Shown one piece after another: positions 8,774 through 19,397 of a stretch of DNA of 64,000 nt. Positions within the stretch are counted from its first letter, which is position 1; every line of letters starts with the position of its first letter. The position numbers were made by a program, and so were the translations under genes. The notes below the pieces were generated by a model. That model was not told the origin of the DNA, made no database searches, and worked only from the letters and a program-made list of their open reading frames with translations. This DNA is from Aliarcobacter sp. (GTDB lineage: Bacteria; Campylobacterota; Campylobacteria; Campylobacterales; Arcobacteraceae), in contig JAQVBE010000001.1 of assembly GCA_028690445.1 (NCBI GenBank), positions 211,551-275,550 on the forward strand, written 5' to 3'.

Positions 8774-11450
8774 AGTAAGAGTTTATGAAATTGCAGAAGA
8801 AGCGGGAGCAAGTAGCCAAGACGTAATTGCGAAAGCTAAAGATTTAGGAATAGAACTAAAATCACCTCAAAGTGCAGTATCATATGAAGATGCTGAAGAA
8901 ATTACAAAATATATCATGACTGGAAGTAGTTCAAGATTACCAAGTAAACCAGCATCTAAAGCAAAAGAAGTTATTGAAAATAAGACGCAAGAAATTGCTG
9001 AAGAAGTAAAAGAGACTAAAATTGAATTAGAAAAAGTTGAAGTTATTGAAAATAAAGAGCCTGAAGTTGCAAAAAAACCAGAGTTAAAAAAAGTTATAAT
9101 TTCAAAACCTATTTCAAGACCTGCTTTAAAACCTGCTCAAGAAGAATTTGATAAACCTGAAGTTAATCCTGATAATGCTAGTAAAATAGTACCTAAAAGA
9201 AGAGGTTTAGTTATTGTTAAAAAGAACAAACCTAAAGAGGAAGAAGTTGTTGTAAAATCATATGATTCTGATCTTCAAAATAAAAAGAAAATGAAATCGT
9301 TAAGTGAAATTTTAGGTGTAAATGAAGATGAATCACATGGTGATAATGGTAATTTAAGTGAAGAACAAAGAAAAAATAGAATAAAAAAAGAAAAGAAGAA
9401 AACAGTTGTAAGAGCACAAGATCATGGTAAAAAACTTGAAGTTAATAGAGCTTATACAGATGATTTTGTAAGTTCTGATGATTCATTACTTGGAGAAGAA
9501 GTAGTTTTACTTGATATGGATTTAGGAGATGGATTTAAAATATTTGATGAACCAAAACCTCAAAATCCTGCAAAACAATCTAGAAGCTCAAGACCAGCTG
9601 CATTTGGAAATGCACCTCAAGGTTTAAAAAGAGGGAAAAGAAAGAAAAGAATAGCTAGAACTCAAGAAGAAATAGAAATTACTGAAGTTACTATTCCTGA
9701 AGATATTAGGGTTTACGAATTTGCAGAGGCTTGTGGAAAAACTACATCTGAAGTTATAACAGTATTATTTTCTTTAGGGATGCTAGTTACGAAAAATGAC
9801 TTCCTAAAACAAGATGAATTAGAAATCCTAGGTGAAGAGTTTGGTATTGAAGTTACTGTTAGAGATGCTTTAGAAGATGTTAATTATGTTGGTGATTATC
9901 TTGATGAAGATATAAATGATTCTGATTTTGTTACAAGACCACCAGTTGTTACAATAATGGGACATGTTGACCATGGTAAAACTTCACTATTAGATAAAAT
10001 TAGGTCTTCAAAAGTTGCAAAAGGTGAGGCAGGTGGGATTACTCAACATATTTCATCTTACACTGTTGAAAAAAATGGACGAAAAATTACATTTGTAGAT
10101 ACTCCAGGACATGCTGCCTTCTCTGCAATGAGAGCAAGAGGTTCAGCAATTACAGATATTATTATTATTGTTGTAGCTGCTGATGATGGTGTTAAACCTC
10201 AAACTGAAGAAGTTATTTCTCATGCAAAAGCAAGTGGTTGCCCAATTATTGTAGCAATTAATAAAATGGATAAAGAAAGTGCAAATCCAGATATGGTAAA
10301 AGCTCAAATGGCTGAAAGAGGTTTAACTCCAATTGATTGGGGTGGGAACACAGAATTCATTGAAGTTTCTGCTTTGACTGGTGCTGGAATTGATGATTTA
10401 TTAGAAAATATTTTAATACAATCAGAATTATTAGAATTAAGAGCAGATCCAACAGTAAAAGCAAAAGCTGCTGTTATTGAATCTTCATTAGAAAAGGGTA
10501 GAGGTCCAGTTGCTACTATTATTGTACAAAATGGAACTCTAAGAATTGGTGATAATATTATTTGTGATACTACTTTTGGTAGAGTAAAAGCAATTACTGA
10601 TGATAATGGAAATCCAGTTAAAGAGCTTGGATTATCAGAAACAGGAACAGTTTTAGGTTTAAATGATGTTCCAGCAACTGGTACTGTAATGGTTGTTCTT
10701 GATACTGATAAAGAAGCAAGAGATATTGCAACTACAAGAGCTGAACATGCACGTGCTAAAGAGTTATCTAAATCTACAAAAGTCTCGTTAGAAGAGATGA
10801 GTGGATTAATAGCTGAAGGAAAAATTAAACAACTTCCTGTAATTATTAAAACTGATGTTGGTGGTTCACTTGAAGCTATTAAAGGTTCATTAGAAAAAAT
10901 TGCTAATAATGAAGTTAAAGTAAAAGTAATTCATTCAGCTGTTGGAGGAATTACAGAGTCTGACTTAGTTCTAGCTGGTGCATCTGAGGGATGTATTATT
11001 TTAGGATTTAATGTAAGACCAACAGGTTCTATTAAAGCAAAAGCAAAAGCAGATGGAATTTCTATCAATACATACTCAATTATTTATGATTTAATTGATG
11101 ATGTAAAAGATGCATTATCAGGAATGATGAGTGCTGTTATTAGAGAAGAAAATACTGGTCAAGCAGAAGTTAGAGATACATTTGTTGTTCCTAAAATTGG
11201 TACAGTTGCTGGATGTTTAGTAACAGATGGAAAAGTAATCAGAGGTGGTCATGCTAGAATCATTAGGGATGGAATTGTAACTTACACAGGTAAAATTTCA
11301 TCATTAAAAAGATTTAAAGATGATGCAAAAGAAGTTGCTAATGGTTATGAGTGTGGAATTATGTTTGATAAATTCAATGATATTAAAGTAGGCGATTTTA
11401 TTGAAACATTTATTCAAATTGAAGAGAAAGTATCAGTAGATAACAAGTAA
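8763..11450 (+). CDS. infB: Translation initiation factor IF-2
   Basis: IF-2 is the GTPase that places fMet-tRNA on the 30S subunit and promotes subunit joining. The 895-residue protein begins with an IF2_N domain (VRVYEIAEEAGASSQDV), followed by a long charged low-complexity linker to about residue 300 and a second IF2_N-like segment (IRVYEFAEACGKTTSEV). The GTPase domain carries G1 GHVDHGKT at 400-407, DTPGH and NKMD. Beta-barrel and C-terminal domains II-IV follow. Length is typical for a large IF-2. Its end overlaps the rbfA start by one base. Confidence 0.98.
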   Translation: MSDKVRVYEIAEEAGASSQDVIAKAKDLGIELKSPQSAVSYEDAEEITKYIMTGSSSRLPSKPASKAKEVIENKTQEIAEEVKETKIELEKVEVIENKEPEVAKKPELKKVIISKPISRPALKPAQEEFDKPEVNPDNASKIVPKRRGLVIVKKNKPKEEEVVVKSYDSDLQNKKKMKSLSEILGVNEDESHGDNGNLSEEQRKNRIKKEKKKTVVRAQDHGKKLEVNRAYTDDFVSSDDSLLGEEVVLLDMDLGDGFKIFDEPKPQNPAKQSRSSRPAAFGNAPQGLKRGKRKKRIARTQEEIEITEVTIPEDIRVYEFAEACGKTTSEVITVLFSLGMLVTKNDFLKQDELEILGEEFGIEVTVRDALEDVNYVGDYLDEDINDSDFVTRPPVVTIMGHVDHGKTSLLDKIRSSKVAKGEAGGITQHISSYTVEKNGRKITFVDTPGHAAFSAMRARGSAITDIIIIVVAADDGVKPQTEEVISHAKASGCPIIVAINKMDKESANPDMVKAQMAERGLTPIDWGGNTEFIEVSALTGAGIDDLLENILIQSELLELRADPTVKAKAAVIESSLEKGRGPVATIIVQNGTLRIGDNIICDTTFGRVKAITDDNGNPVKELGLSETGTVLGLNDVPATGTVMVVLDTDKEARDIATTRAEHARAKELSKSTKVSLEEMSGLIAEGKIKQLPVIIKTDVGGSLEAIKGSLEKIANNEVKVKVIHSAVGGITESDLVLAGASEGCIILGFNVRPTGSIKAKAKADGISINTYSIIYDLIDDVKDALSGMMSAVIREENTGQAEVRDTFVVPKIGTVAGCLVTDGKVIRGGHARIIRDGIVTYTGKISSLKRFKDDAKEVANGYECGIMFDKFNDIKVGDFIETFIQIEEKVSVDNK

Positions 11451-11809
11451 TGAAAAGTATTAATTTACAAAGAACAGAATCATTATTAATGGAATTAATT
11501 CCAGAAGCACTATCCAATTTAGTGGATACTAGAATTAATTCTTTACCTATTACCGCAGTTAACTGTAAAAATGGTAAATATGATGCTATCGTTTATTTTG
11601 ATGGTTCTGATTATGAAAAAGATGCAATAAAAGAAATTATTGCTTTATTGAATAAAGCGAATGGAAGAATTAAGACTCATATATTAGCAAGTACGGGTTG
11701 GTATAAATGTCCAAACTTTACTTTTTTAAATGATACATCTTTAGAAAAGTCAAAAAATATTGAAGCATTATTTGCTAAAATTAGAAAAACAAAGAGTGAA
11801 GAAGAATGA
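11450..11809 (+). CDS. rbfA: Ribosome-binding factor A
   Basis: RbfA binds the 30S subunit and aids 16S rRNA 5' end maturation and cold adaptation. The 119-residue protein has the KH-like layout: N-terminal helix with [19 protein letters not shown], then strand segments [11 protein letters not shown] and a helix-strand ending (RIKTHILAS). The sequence is weakly conserved, but the size and the exact position between infB and rimP support the call. Its ATG overlaps the infB stop (TAATG) and its end overlaps rimP by four bases. Confidence 0.88.
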   Translation: MKSINLQRTESLLMELIPEALSNLVDTRINSLPITAVNCKNGKYDAIVYFDGSDYEKDAIKEIIALLNKANGRIKTHILASTGWYKCPNFTFLNDTSLEKSKNIEALFAKIRKTKSEEE

Positions 11810-12234
11810 GTTTAGAAGAATCAATTAAATTAGCAGTTGAGAGTTTAGGTGCTAAGCTTTATGACATTGTAAGTACAAAAGAACATGATAGAAATATATT
11901 TAGAGTTTTAGTTACTGCTGAAAATGGAATAAGTTTAGATAAATGTGCTGAAATTTCAAGAATGATTTCGCCTATTTTAGATGTAGATGAACCAATGGGT
12001 GGAGAATATATTTTAGAAGTAAGCTCACCTGGAATTGAAAGAAAACTTAGAAAAAAAGATCATTTTTTAGGTTCTGTTGGTGAAAAAGTTAAAATTAAAA
12101 ATTTTGCAATGGAAATATTTAAAGGTGAATTAATTTCTGCTGATAATGAAAAAATAGTTGTTAGAACAGAATTTGGTGATGATGAAATTACTTATGATTC
12201 AATTTTAGCAGCAGCTACATACTTCGAATGGTAA
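11806..12234 (+). CDS. rimP: Ribosome maturation factor RimP
   Basis: RimP is needed for 30S assembly. The 142-residue protein has [18 protein letters not shown] at the N-terminus, the core [40 protein letters not shown] spread over residues 45-85 (the diagnostic [11 protein letters not shown] is intact), and a C-terminal SH3-like part. It is coupled to rbfA by a four-base overlap and is the last gene of the long plus-strand run, followed by a hairpin. Confidence 0.93.
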   Translation: MSLEESIKLAVESLGAKLYDIVSTKEHDRNIFRVLVTAENGISLDKCAEISRMISPILDVDEPMGGEYILEVSSPGIERKLRKKDHFLGSVGEKVKIKNFAMEIFKGELISADNEKIVVRTEFGDDEITYDSILAAATYFEW

Positions 12235-12238
12235 AATA

Positions 12239-12271
12239 AAAATTAATAGGAGGAAATTCCCTATTAATTTT
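12239..12271 (+). terminator. Intrinsic terminator after rimP
   Basis: A perfect 12-bp stem (12239-12250 with 12260-12271) encloses a 9-base loop, and the 3' arm ends in four T. It lies five bases after the rimP stop and plausibly ends the nadA-to-rimP transcript. The T-tract is short, so read-through into ribD is possible. Confidence 0.65.
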
Positions 12272-12334
12272 AACACTAATTAAAACTACTTTAAATATAC
12301 TAGCTTCTTTAAAAAATCATAAAAGTGAATTAAA

Positions 12335-13339
12335 ATGAAAATAGATGATAATTTTTATATGAAATTAGCAATTGATGAAGCTTGGAAATATCAACTTTTA
12401 ACTTATCCAAATCCAGCTGTTGGTTGTGTAATTGTTAAAGATGGAAAGCTTCTAGCAATTGAAGCCCATAAAGAAGCCGGACAGGCTCATGCTGAAGTTA
12501 ATGCACTAAAAACTGCGTTTCTTAATTTTAACCCAAATTCTGTACTAAAAACAAAACAAAATTCAGAAGATATACATGATTTTTTGATAAAAAATCATAA
12601 TAATTTCTTTAATGATTGTGATATTTATGTAACATTGGAGCCATGTAATCATATTGGTAAAACACCAGCTTGTGCAAATCTTTTGAAAGAATTAAAACCT
12701 AAAAGAGTAATTATAAGTGTTAAAGATACAAATAATGTAGCTTCCGGTGGCATAGAAACTCTTTTAAATGAAAATATAAGGATAACATTAGGTGTACTTG
12801 AAAATGAAGGTAATAACCTCCTCTTACCATTTCTTTCATGGCAAAATAAAACATCTATATTTTTTAAAATGGCTCAAACATTAAATGGGACAACTAATGG
12901 AAAAATTTCTTCAAATAGAGGATTAGCTTATGTTCATGCTTTAAGAGATAAAATAGATTTATTAGTAATTGGTGGTAATACAATAAGAATTGATAGACCA
13001 ACTTTAGATACAAGATATATTCAAGGTAATAATCCTGATATATTTATATATAGTAAAAATAAAATCTTTGATAATAATATTCCATTATTTAAAACAGCGA
13101 ATAGAAAAGTAATAATTTCAGATGATTTATTTAAATTACTAGATTATAAATTTGTTATGATTGAGGGAACTTATAATTTACTTGAAAAATTAAAGCAAAG
13201 AATTGATTTTATTATATTAATTATTAGTCCAAAAATTAAGAATGGTGATAACGCTTCAAATGAAATAAATATGGATTTTGAAATAATGCATGAAAATTAT
13301 ATTGGAGAAGATAAGATAGTTTTTTTAAGAAGAAAATAA
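12335..13339 (+). CDS. ribD: Bifunctional riboflavin-synthesis deaminase/reductase RibD
   Basis: RibD deaminates the pyrimidine intermediate of riboflavin synthesis and reduces its ribose chain. The 334-residue protein has a zinc deaminase domain with PNPAVGCVIVKDG near 26-38, HAEVNAL near 51, and LEPCNHIGKTPACANLL near 102-118 (two Cys ligands). A reductase domain follows with KMAQTLNGTTNGKISSNRG and VIGGNTIRIDRPTLDTR. The deaminase domain has an extra stretch (residues about 60-90) between the His and Cys motifs. It is slightly shorter than the usual 360 residues. It stands alone and meets efp at a shared terminator. Confidence 0.92.
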   Translation: MKIDDNFYMKLAIDEAWKYQLLTYPNPAVGCVIVKDGKLLAIEAHKEAGQAHAEVNALKTAFLNFNPNSVLKTKQNSEDIHDFLIKNHNNFFNDCDIYVTLEPCNHIGKTPACANLLKELKPKRVIISVKDTNNVASGGIETLLNENIRITLGVLENEGNNLLLPFLSWQNKTSIFFKMAQTLNGTTNGKISSNRGLAYVHALRDKIDLLVIGGNTIRIDRPTLDTRYIQGNNPDIFIYSKNKIFDNNIPLFKTANRKVIISDDLFKLLDYKFVMIEGTYNLLEKLKQRIDFIILIISPKIKNGDNASNEINMDFEIMHENYIGEDKIVFLRRK

Positions 13340-13340
13340 G

Positions 13341-13378
13341 AAAGTGAAATAGTAGCTTTATAGCTACTATTTCACTTT
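13341..13378. terminator. Bidirectional terminator between ribD and efp
   Basis: A perfect 17-bp inverted repeat (13341-13357 with 13362-13378) has a 4-base loop. T-rich flanks lie on both sides: TTTTT on the plus strand, and TTATTTTCT on the minus strand. The efp stop codon lies inside the 3' arm, so the hairpin serves both converging genes. Confidence 0.85.
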
Positions 13379-13927
13379 TTCTAAATATTCACCTGTTCTT
13401 GTGTCACATTTAATAATGTCACCTTCAAGAATATGGAAAGGAATTTGTACAACAGCACCTGATTCTAAAGTAGCAGGTTTTCTACCACCTTGAGAATCAC
13501 CTTTAAAGTTAGGTGGTGTTTCTACAATTTTTAATTCAACAACCATTGGAGGCTCAACTGTAATTGCTTTACCATTGTAGTACATCATATCACAAGTCAT
13601 ACCATCAATAATCCAATCAAAAGCTTCTCCAACTTGGTCATAAGTTAAACCCTCTTGTTCATAAGTTGTATTATCCATGAATTGTAATAATTCACCATCA
13701 TCATATAAAAATTGCATCTGTTTTTGTTGTAAATTTGGAACTTCACATTTATCACCTGCATGGAAAGTTTTTTCAATAACTTTTCCATTTAGGAATGATT
13801 TAATTTTACATCTAACAAATGCAGCACCTTTTCCAGGTTTTACATGTTGATATTCAGTAATTTTATAAGGAACACCATCTACTTCAATTTTTAATCCCTT
13901 TTTTAATTCACTCATACCAATTGCCAT
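13367..13927 (-). CDS. efp: Elongation factor P
   Basis: EF-P rescues ribosomes stalled at polyproline. The 186-residue protein has the three beta domains in order. The tip loop is [14 protein letters not shown], with Lys33 at the position modified by EpmA in other bacteria; no modification gene is visible here. The C-terminal region has [18 protein letters not shown], with a normal end. It lies nine bases after serA, as the last gene of the minus-strand pheS-to-efp run, and stops inside the shared hairpin. Confidence 0.97.
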   Translation of the reverse strand: MAIGMSELKKGLKIEVDGVPYKITEYQHVKPGKGAAFVRCKIKSFLNGKVIEKTFHAGDKCEVPNLQQKQMQFLYDDGELLQFMDNTTYEQEGLTYDQVGEAFDWIIDGMTCDMMYYNGKAITVEPPMVVELKIVETPPNFKGDSQGGRKPATLESGAVVQIPFHILEGDIIKCDTRTGEYLEKVK

Positions 13928-13936
13928 AGTTTCTCC

Positions 13937-15520
13937 TTATATTTCTGCGTATGCAACAGCAATCGCAGCTTCTAAATTATCTAATTTTTTTAATATGTCT
14001 GAATTAACTTTCTCATCAACAAGAATAACAGCTAATGCACCATCTTTCCCTCTTGAAAGTCTAAAGTCAGCAATATTAATATTGTTATTACCTAAGATTT
14101 TTCCAACTTCACCAATTACACCTGGTACATCATTGTTTCTCATAACAATCATTTTACCTTTTGGTTCAATATCTAATGGGAATCCATTAATTTCAACAAT
14201 TCTTTGTACATCCTCATTAAATACAGTTCCCGAAATTGTTTTTACACCAGTTGGTGTAGTAATTTTAATAGAAACTTTATTTTGGTAGCCACTATGATTA
14301 GATAATCCAGATGTAGTTAGTTCTATACCTTTTTCTTTTGCAATAAAGTTAGCATTTACATAATTTACTTCATCACCTGAAGATACCGATAAAACTCCAA
14401 CTGTTGCAAAAGTTTGTAATGAATCTAAGTATTCAGAAACTTGACCTTCTGCTGCAATATTAATTGATCTAATTTCACTTTTACTTAATTGAGCAATTAA
14501 AAATGCCATTTTTTGTGTAAGTTCAATATATGGTTTTACAAATGATGGAATTTTACTTTCATCAATTGGTAAATTTAAAGCATTTGGATATGCAATTCCT
14601 CGTGCTGATTCAATTGCATTATTTGCAGCTTGAACTGAGATTTCTCTTTGAGATTCTTTTGTATTTGCTCCTAAATGAGCAGTTACAGTTACATTTGGTA
14701 AATCTAATAAAGGATGACTAGTTGCAGGTTCTTTGATAAATACATCAATTCCTGCCATTGCAATTTTCCCAGATTTCAGGTTTTCTAGTAATGCATCTTC
14801 ATTGTATAATCCACCTCTTGCGCAGTTAATTAAAACTACACCATCTTTCATTTTTGCAATTTCTTCAAAACTAATCATGTTAACAGTTTCTTTATTTTTT
14901 GGCGTATGAATAGTGATAATATCACAAGATAAAATATCGTCAAAATTTGTTGTATATTTGATACCTAAATCAGTTGCTTTAGTTGAAGGAATATATGGAT
15001 CGTAAGCGATTACGTCCATTTCAAATGATTTAGCTCTAAGTGCTACTCTATGACCTATATTTCCAAAACCAATAACACCTAGTTTTTTACCATAAAGTTC
15101 ATTACCATACCAATCTTCTCTTTTCCAAACTCTGTCAATTTTTAATTGATTATGCGCATAAGGAAATTTTCTCATACAAGATAACATGTGAGTCATAGTT
15201 AATTCAACTGCTGCTATTGTGTTTGCAGTTGGAACATTCATTGCGATTATTCCTCTTTTACTACAACCTTCAATATCAACATTGTCATAACCAACACCGG
15301 CTCTAATAATTGCTTTTAAATTAGTAGCTGCATTTAAGAACTTCTCATCAACATCTGTTGATGATCTTGTAATTGCTACATGAGCATCTTTGATAATATT
15401 TAATAGTTCCGTTTTATTTACATCTGCTGCATATACATAGTTTACATCTTCAGTATTTTGAAGAATTTGTAAACCAGCTTCATGTATATGATCACAAACT
15501 ACAATTGTATATTTACTCAT
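13937..15520 (-). CDS. serA: D-3-phosphoglycerate dehydrogenase (long form with ACT domain)
   Basis: SerA oxidises 3-phosphoglycerate with NAD+ as the first step of serine synthesis. The 527-residue protein has the substrate domain, a Rossmann motif KLGVIGFGNIGHRVALRA near 143-160, the catalytic Arg in VVLINCARGGLYNEDALL, and the catalytic His in VTAHLGANTKESQ. An intervening domain follows, and a C-terminal ACT domain (about 455-527, MIVMRNNDVPGVIGEVGKIL) is the usual serine-feedback site. It is 14 bases downstream of rpsA on the minus strand. Confidence 0.96.
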   Translation of the reverse strand: MSKYTIVVCDHIHEAGLQILQNTEDVNYVYAADVNKTELLNIIKDAHVAITRSSTDVDEKFLNAATNLKAIIRAGVGYDNVDIEGCSKRGIIAMNVPTANTIAAVELTMTHMLSCMRKFPYAHNQLKIDRVWKREDWYGNELYGKKLGVIGFGNIGHRVALRAKSFEMDVIAYDPYIPSTKATDLGIKYTTNFDDILSCDIITIHTPKNKETVNMISFEEIAKMKDGVVLINCARGGLYNEDALLENLKSGKIAMAGIDVFIKEPATSHPLLDLPNVTVTAHLGANTKESQREISVQAANNAIESARGIAYPNALNLPIDESKIPSFVKPYIELTQKMAFLIAQLSKSEIRSINIAAEGQVSEYLDSLQTFATVGVLSVSSGDEVNYVNANFIAKEKGIELTTSGLSNHSGYQNKVSIKITTPTGVKTISGTVFNEDVQRIVEINGFPLDIEPKGKMIVMRNNDVPGVIGEVGKILGNNNINIADFRLSRGKDGALAVILVDEKVNSDILKKLDNLEAAIAVAYAEI

Positions 15521-15534
15521 TTAAATAAATCCTA

Positions 15535-17187
15535 TTATTTCATTTGGTCTTTAATAATATCACCTAAAGTCATAGATGAGTCATCATTAACAGATTTAAG
15601 AACTTCTCTTTCTTGTTGTTGTTCTAATCTTCTAACAGATAATCTTACTCTATTTTTTTTAGTGTCAATATTTACAACTACTGCTTCAATTTCATCACCA
15701 TTTTTTACATCTTCAATTTTTAATGGACCAAAATCTTCGTTTCTGATTAGACCATCAAGATTGTTTTCAAGTTTAATAAAGATTCCGAAATCTTTAGCAT
15801 CTTTAACTGTACCTTTTACAATATCACCAATTTTATAAGCATCTTGAAATTTTTTTGCAGGAGAATCAGCTATTTCTTTAATTGATAATGAAATGTTTTC
15901 TTTTTCTTTATCTATTTTAATGATTCTAACTTCTACTTCATCACCTTTTTTGTAAAGAGTTTTACATTTTGCATTTGGTTCCCATGAAGCTTCTTCATTA
16001 TGTAATAAACCATCAACATCACCAATGCTTACAAAAGCACCAAAATCAGTTAATGTAGCAATTTTACCTTTAATTACATCTCCAACTTTATGTTCGTTAG
16101 TGAATTTTGTAAAAGGTTTTTCTTGAAGATTTTTTAAAGAAACTCTTAATCTTTTTTGTCCAATATTTAATTCAATAACTTCAACATTAATTTCTTCACC
16201 AATTGTTAAAAGTTCTTTTGGATTTTTTAAATTTTTATTCCATGAAATTTCAGAAATATGTAATAAACCTTCAATATCATTTCCTAAATCAACGAATGCA
16301 CCATAAGATTCGAAATTAGAAACAGTTACAGTAATTGTATCACCAACTTCTAATTCATCTTTAATTTCTTCCCAAGGATTTGATAATGCTGCTTTGATAG
16401 ATAATGATAAGTGTTGTTTTGTTTTGTCATAAGATAAAACTACAACAGAAACTTCATCACCTTCGTTGTAATAATTTGCAGGATTTACAGGACCTTTATA
16501 TGAGATTTCATTGTAGTTTACTAAACCATCAATTCCACCTAAATCTACAAACATTCCATAAGAAGTAATTTTTTTGATAGTTCCAATAACTGGTTCTTTA
16601 TTGTCTAAAATTTCAGTTACTTTATTGTCTTTTACTGCTTTTGATTCTTCAATTAATTTTTTTCTTGAAACAATAATTGAATTTTGTGCTTTATTTACTT
16701 TGATAACTTTTGCTTTAACAGTTTTTCCAACGGCTCCAACAGCTTTTAAGTATGATTGCGCCATAGGCATGAAATATTCACAACCATCAACATCTTCGAT
16801 TATAAAACCACCTCTTTGTTTAACAGAAACGATTTTACCCTCAATAGTTACATCCTCAATATCTTCACCGTGAGTTTTTATAAAAGCATCAAATTTTTCT
16901 TTTTGTAATACTTTTTTATGTGAAATACTTGGTCTTTCACCTCTGCTTCCCATTAACATAACAGGAATTGTGTCACCAACTTTATATTTAACTTCACCAC
17001 CAATTGTAATTTCTGAAATATTTAATTGACCTTCAATCTTTTGACCAACATCAACTAAAACTCTTTCATTATTAATTTCAACAATTACACCATCAACCAC
17101 AGAGTTGTTTTCTGCATTCTCGAAAGACTCATTAAGCATTTGCTCAAAATCAAAGTCTTCACCTAAATCAATATCTTCGATACCCAT
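15535..17187 (-). CDS. rpsA: 30S ribosomal protein S1
   Basis: S1 binds mRNA upstream of the start codon and unwinds it on the 30S subunit. The 550-residue protein contains about six S1 repeats. The later ones are clear from recurring IDGLVNYNEIS, IEGLLHISEISW and VDGLLHNEEASW segments, each preceded by a YGxFVDLG-type strand; the first two repeats are more diverged. ATG at 17187 has AAGGAAT upstream. The 67-base gap to ispH is the largest inside this run, so S1 may have its own promoter. The order ispH-rpsA-serA is the one I recall from C. jejuni. Confidence 0.97.
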   Translation of the reverse strand: MGIEDIDLGEDFDFEQMLNESFENAENNSVVDGVIVEINNERVLVDVGQKIEGQLNISEITIGGEVKYKVGDTIPVMLMGSRGERPSISHKKVLQKEKFDAFIKTHGEDIEDVTIEGKIVSVKQRGGFIIEDVDGCEYFMPMAQSYLKAVGAVGKTVKAKVIKVNKAQNSIIVSRKKLIEESKAVKDNKVTEILDNKEPVIGTIKKITSYGMFVDLGGIDGLVNYNEISYKGPVNPANYYNEGDEVSVVVLSYDKTKQHLSLSIKAALSNPWEEIKDELEVGDTITVTVSNFESYGAFVDLGNDIEGLLHISEISWNKNLKNPKELLTIGEEINVEVIELNIGQKRLRVSLKNLQEKPFTKFTNEHKVGDVIKGKIATLTDFGAFVSIGDVDGLLHNEEASWEPNAKCKTLYKKGDEVEVRIIKIDKEKENISLSIKEIADSPAKKFQDAYKIGDIVKGTVKDAKDFGIFIKLENNLDGLIRNEDFGPLKIEDVKNGDEIEAVVVNIDTKKNRVRLSVRRLEQQQEREVLKSVNDDSSMTLGDIIKDQMK

Positions 17188-17254
17188 TTTATTCCTTCAT
17201 ATTTACCAGTTTTATTAAATGGGACGATTATACACAAAATTGGCTTAAAAACTC

Positions 17255-18091
17255 TTAGTTAACTGATTCTATTTTGTCTACAACTTGCTGTATTATCCAA
17301 TCAGGTGTACTAGCACCTGCTGTTACTCCACATAGTTTTTTATCTAAAAACCAATGAGTATCTAGTTCCGTTTGGTTCTCAATTAAGTAAGAATCAGGAC
17401 AATTTTCCAAACAAATAGAGTGTAATTGTTTTGTATTTGATGAGTTTTTCCCTCCAATTACGATCATAACATCTACCTCTTTTGAAAGTTCCCTTGCTGC
17501 ATCTTGATTTTCAAATGTTGCATCACAAATTGTATTAAAAACTCTAACTTCTTTATTTTTTAGAATCAAATAATTTACAATTTCTAGATATTTTTCTTTC
17601 TTTTTAGTTGTTTGAGCAACTGTTGCAATTTTATTATTTTTAAAAATAGTATTTTCAAGATCAGATGGTTCTAATATAATATGAACATCATCTTGATTTT
17701 GCGCATATGATTGAACACCTTTAACTTCTGGATGGTCTGCATCACCAAAAATAAGAATAGAATATCCCTCTGAAGACATTTTTTTAACTATTTGTTGAGG
17801 AGTTGTAACAAAGGGACAAGTTGCATTTATAATTTTTGCATTCAATGTTCTTAAGTGTTTTAAGTCATTTTTTGGAATACCGTGGGTTCTAATAATAACT
17901 GTATCATTATCTTTTACATCATTTAAATTATTATATAATCCTACATTAAAATCATTTTTTAATCTATTTATTTCATCTTGGTTATGAATAAGTGGACCCA
18001 TTGTTGCAGAATTATCATAATCCTCTGCTATTTTAATTGCTCTTTTTACACCAAAACAAAATCCATAATTTGATGCTAGTTTTACTTTCAT
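17255..18091 (-). CDS. ispH: 4-hydroxy-3-methylbut-2-enyl diphosphate reductase
   Basis: IspH makes IPP and DMAPP in the final step of the MEP isoprenoid pathway, using a 4Fe-4S cluster. The 278-residue protein shows all three cluster cysteines: YGFCFGVKRAI (Cys12), INATCPFVTTPQ near 93, and NTICDATFENQDAA near 190. The His motif IIRTHGIP is near 67-74, and a GGKNSSNTKQL loop is present. Length is normal for the short bacterial type. It follows aroA with an 11-base gap. Confidence 0.96.
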   Translation of the reverse strand: MKVKLASNYGFCFGVKRAIKIAEDYDNSATMGPLIHNQDEINRLKNDFNVGLYNNLNDVKDNDTVIIRTHGIPKNDLKHLRTLNAKIINATCPFVTTPQQIVKKMSSEGYSILIFGDADHPEVKGVQSYAQNQDDVHIILEPSDLENTIFKNNKIATVAQTTKKKEKYLEIVNYLILKNKEVRVFNTICDATFENQDAARELSKEVDVMIVIGGKNSSNTKQLHSICLENCPDSYLIENQTELDTHWFLDKKLCGVTAGASTPDWIIQQVVDKIESVN

Positions 18092-18102
18092 TTAAATTGC
18101 CT

Positions 18103-19383
18103 TTATTTATATAAAGAGTCTAATATTTCTTTAAAATTTGGGAAAGAAGTATCTATGCATTGAGTATCTTCGATTTCCATATTACTATTAAGTCCAGCTA
18201 TTGCAAAACTCATGGCAATTCTATGATCACCATGAGAATTTATTACAGCTTTTTGAATAGTTCCTCCAATTATTTCATAACCATCTTCAAATTCTGTGTA
18301 TGTTACACCACAAAGTTTTAAGTTATTTACAACACTTGAAATTCTATCTGACTCTTTTACTCTTAATTCTTTAGCATTTGAAACTTTTGATTTTCCATTT
18401 GCTAAACTCATTGCGATTGACAAAGCAGGAAGTTCATCGATTAACCATGAAATATTTTCACTAACTTCAACGCCATTTAATTCATTATTGATTATTTCAA
18501 TATCTCCAATTGGTTCGTAAATATTCTCTTTTTCGACAAAGTTTACAATTACACCCATTTTTTTTAGAACTTGATAAGCTTCAATTCTTGTTGGATTTAA
18601 AGTTACATTTTTTATTAAAACTCTTGCATTTTTAGTAATTGCAGCTGCAAGTGCAAAGAAAAATGCTGAAGATGGATCTGTTGGAACAGTAATATTTAAA
18701 GGTTTTAAATACCCAGTTAAAGGATGAATATTTATAAATCCCTCATTATCACTTTCAAGAATTGCTCCCATACCTTTTAACATTCTCTCTGTATGATCTC
18801 GTGTAAGTTCATTCTCTTTATATTTTGAAATTCCATTTGCTCTTAATGCTGCTAAAATCATTGCAGATTTAACTTGGGCAGAATCAACCGGAGAGTGATA
18901 AGAAAATGGTTCTAATTTTTTTACTCCTCTAATAAACAAAGGAGCTTTATTTCCATTTTCTCTTCCATCAATTAAAGCACCTATGCTTCTTAGTGGATCA
19001 GCAACTCTTTTCATTGGTCTATTTCTTAAGTATTTATCACCTGTTAGTGTAAATGCACCATCAATTGAAGCCAACAATCCACAAAATAATCTCATTGCAG
19101 TTCCTGAGTTTCCACAATCAAGAACATCAGATGGTTCAGATAAAATTGGAGTTGGTGTGATTTCTACACTTGAACCATTCCTTTTAATAGTTGCGCCTAA
19201 TTGTTCAACAATACTTAAAGTATTTAATGTATCTTCTGCTGTTAAATAATTTTTTATGTACGAAGTTTGATTTGAAAAAAGTGAAAACATAGCACATCTG
19301 TGTGATATTGATTTATCACTTGCAATTGAATCTATCTCTATATCAAATGCTTTTGTTAATTTTTTTATAGTAAATTTTTCCAC
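18103..19383 (-). CDS. aroA: 3-phosphoshikimate 1-carboxyvinyltransferase (EPSP synthase)
   Basis: AroA joins shikimate-3-phosphate and PEP in aromatic amino-acid synthesis. The 426-residue protein has [13 protein letters not shown] near 21-33, [17 protein letters not shown] near 88-104, [13 protein letters not shown] near 116-128, a [13 protein letters not shown] block, [10 protein letters not shown] near 343, and [14 protein letters not shown] near 384. These are the substrate-binding residues of the family. It starts at GTG. It sits 14 bases after pheT, so translation and aromatic genes share a transcript. Confidence 0.96.
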   Translation of the reverse strand: MEKFTIKKLTKAFDIEIDSIASDKSISHRCAMFSLFSNQTSYIKNYLTAEDTLNTLSIVEQLGATIKRNGSSVEITPTPILSEPSDVLDCGNSGTAMRLFCGLLASIDGAFTLTGDKYLRNRPMKRVADPLRSIGALIDGRENGNKAPLFIRGVKKLEPFSYHSPVDSAQVKSAMILAALRANGISKYKENELTRDHTERMLKGMGAILESDNEGFINIHPLTGYLKPLNITVPTDPSSAFFFALAAAITKNARVLIKNVTLNPTRIEAYQVLKKMGVIVNFVEKENIYEPIGDIEIINNELNGVEVSENISWLIDELPALSIAMSLANGKSKVSNAKELRVKESDRISSVVNNLKLCGVTYTEFEDGYEIIGGTIQKAVINSHGDHRIAMSFAIAGLNSNMEIEDTQCIDTSFPNFKEILDSLYK

Positions 19384-19397
19384 TTTTTTCCTTTTGA

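Noticed and set aside
9232..9417. His/Leu-rich frame antisense to the infB linker
   Set aside because: It comes from the low-complexity Glu/Lys linker read on the other strand.
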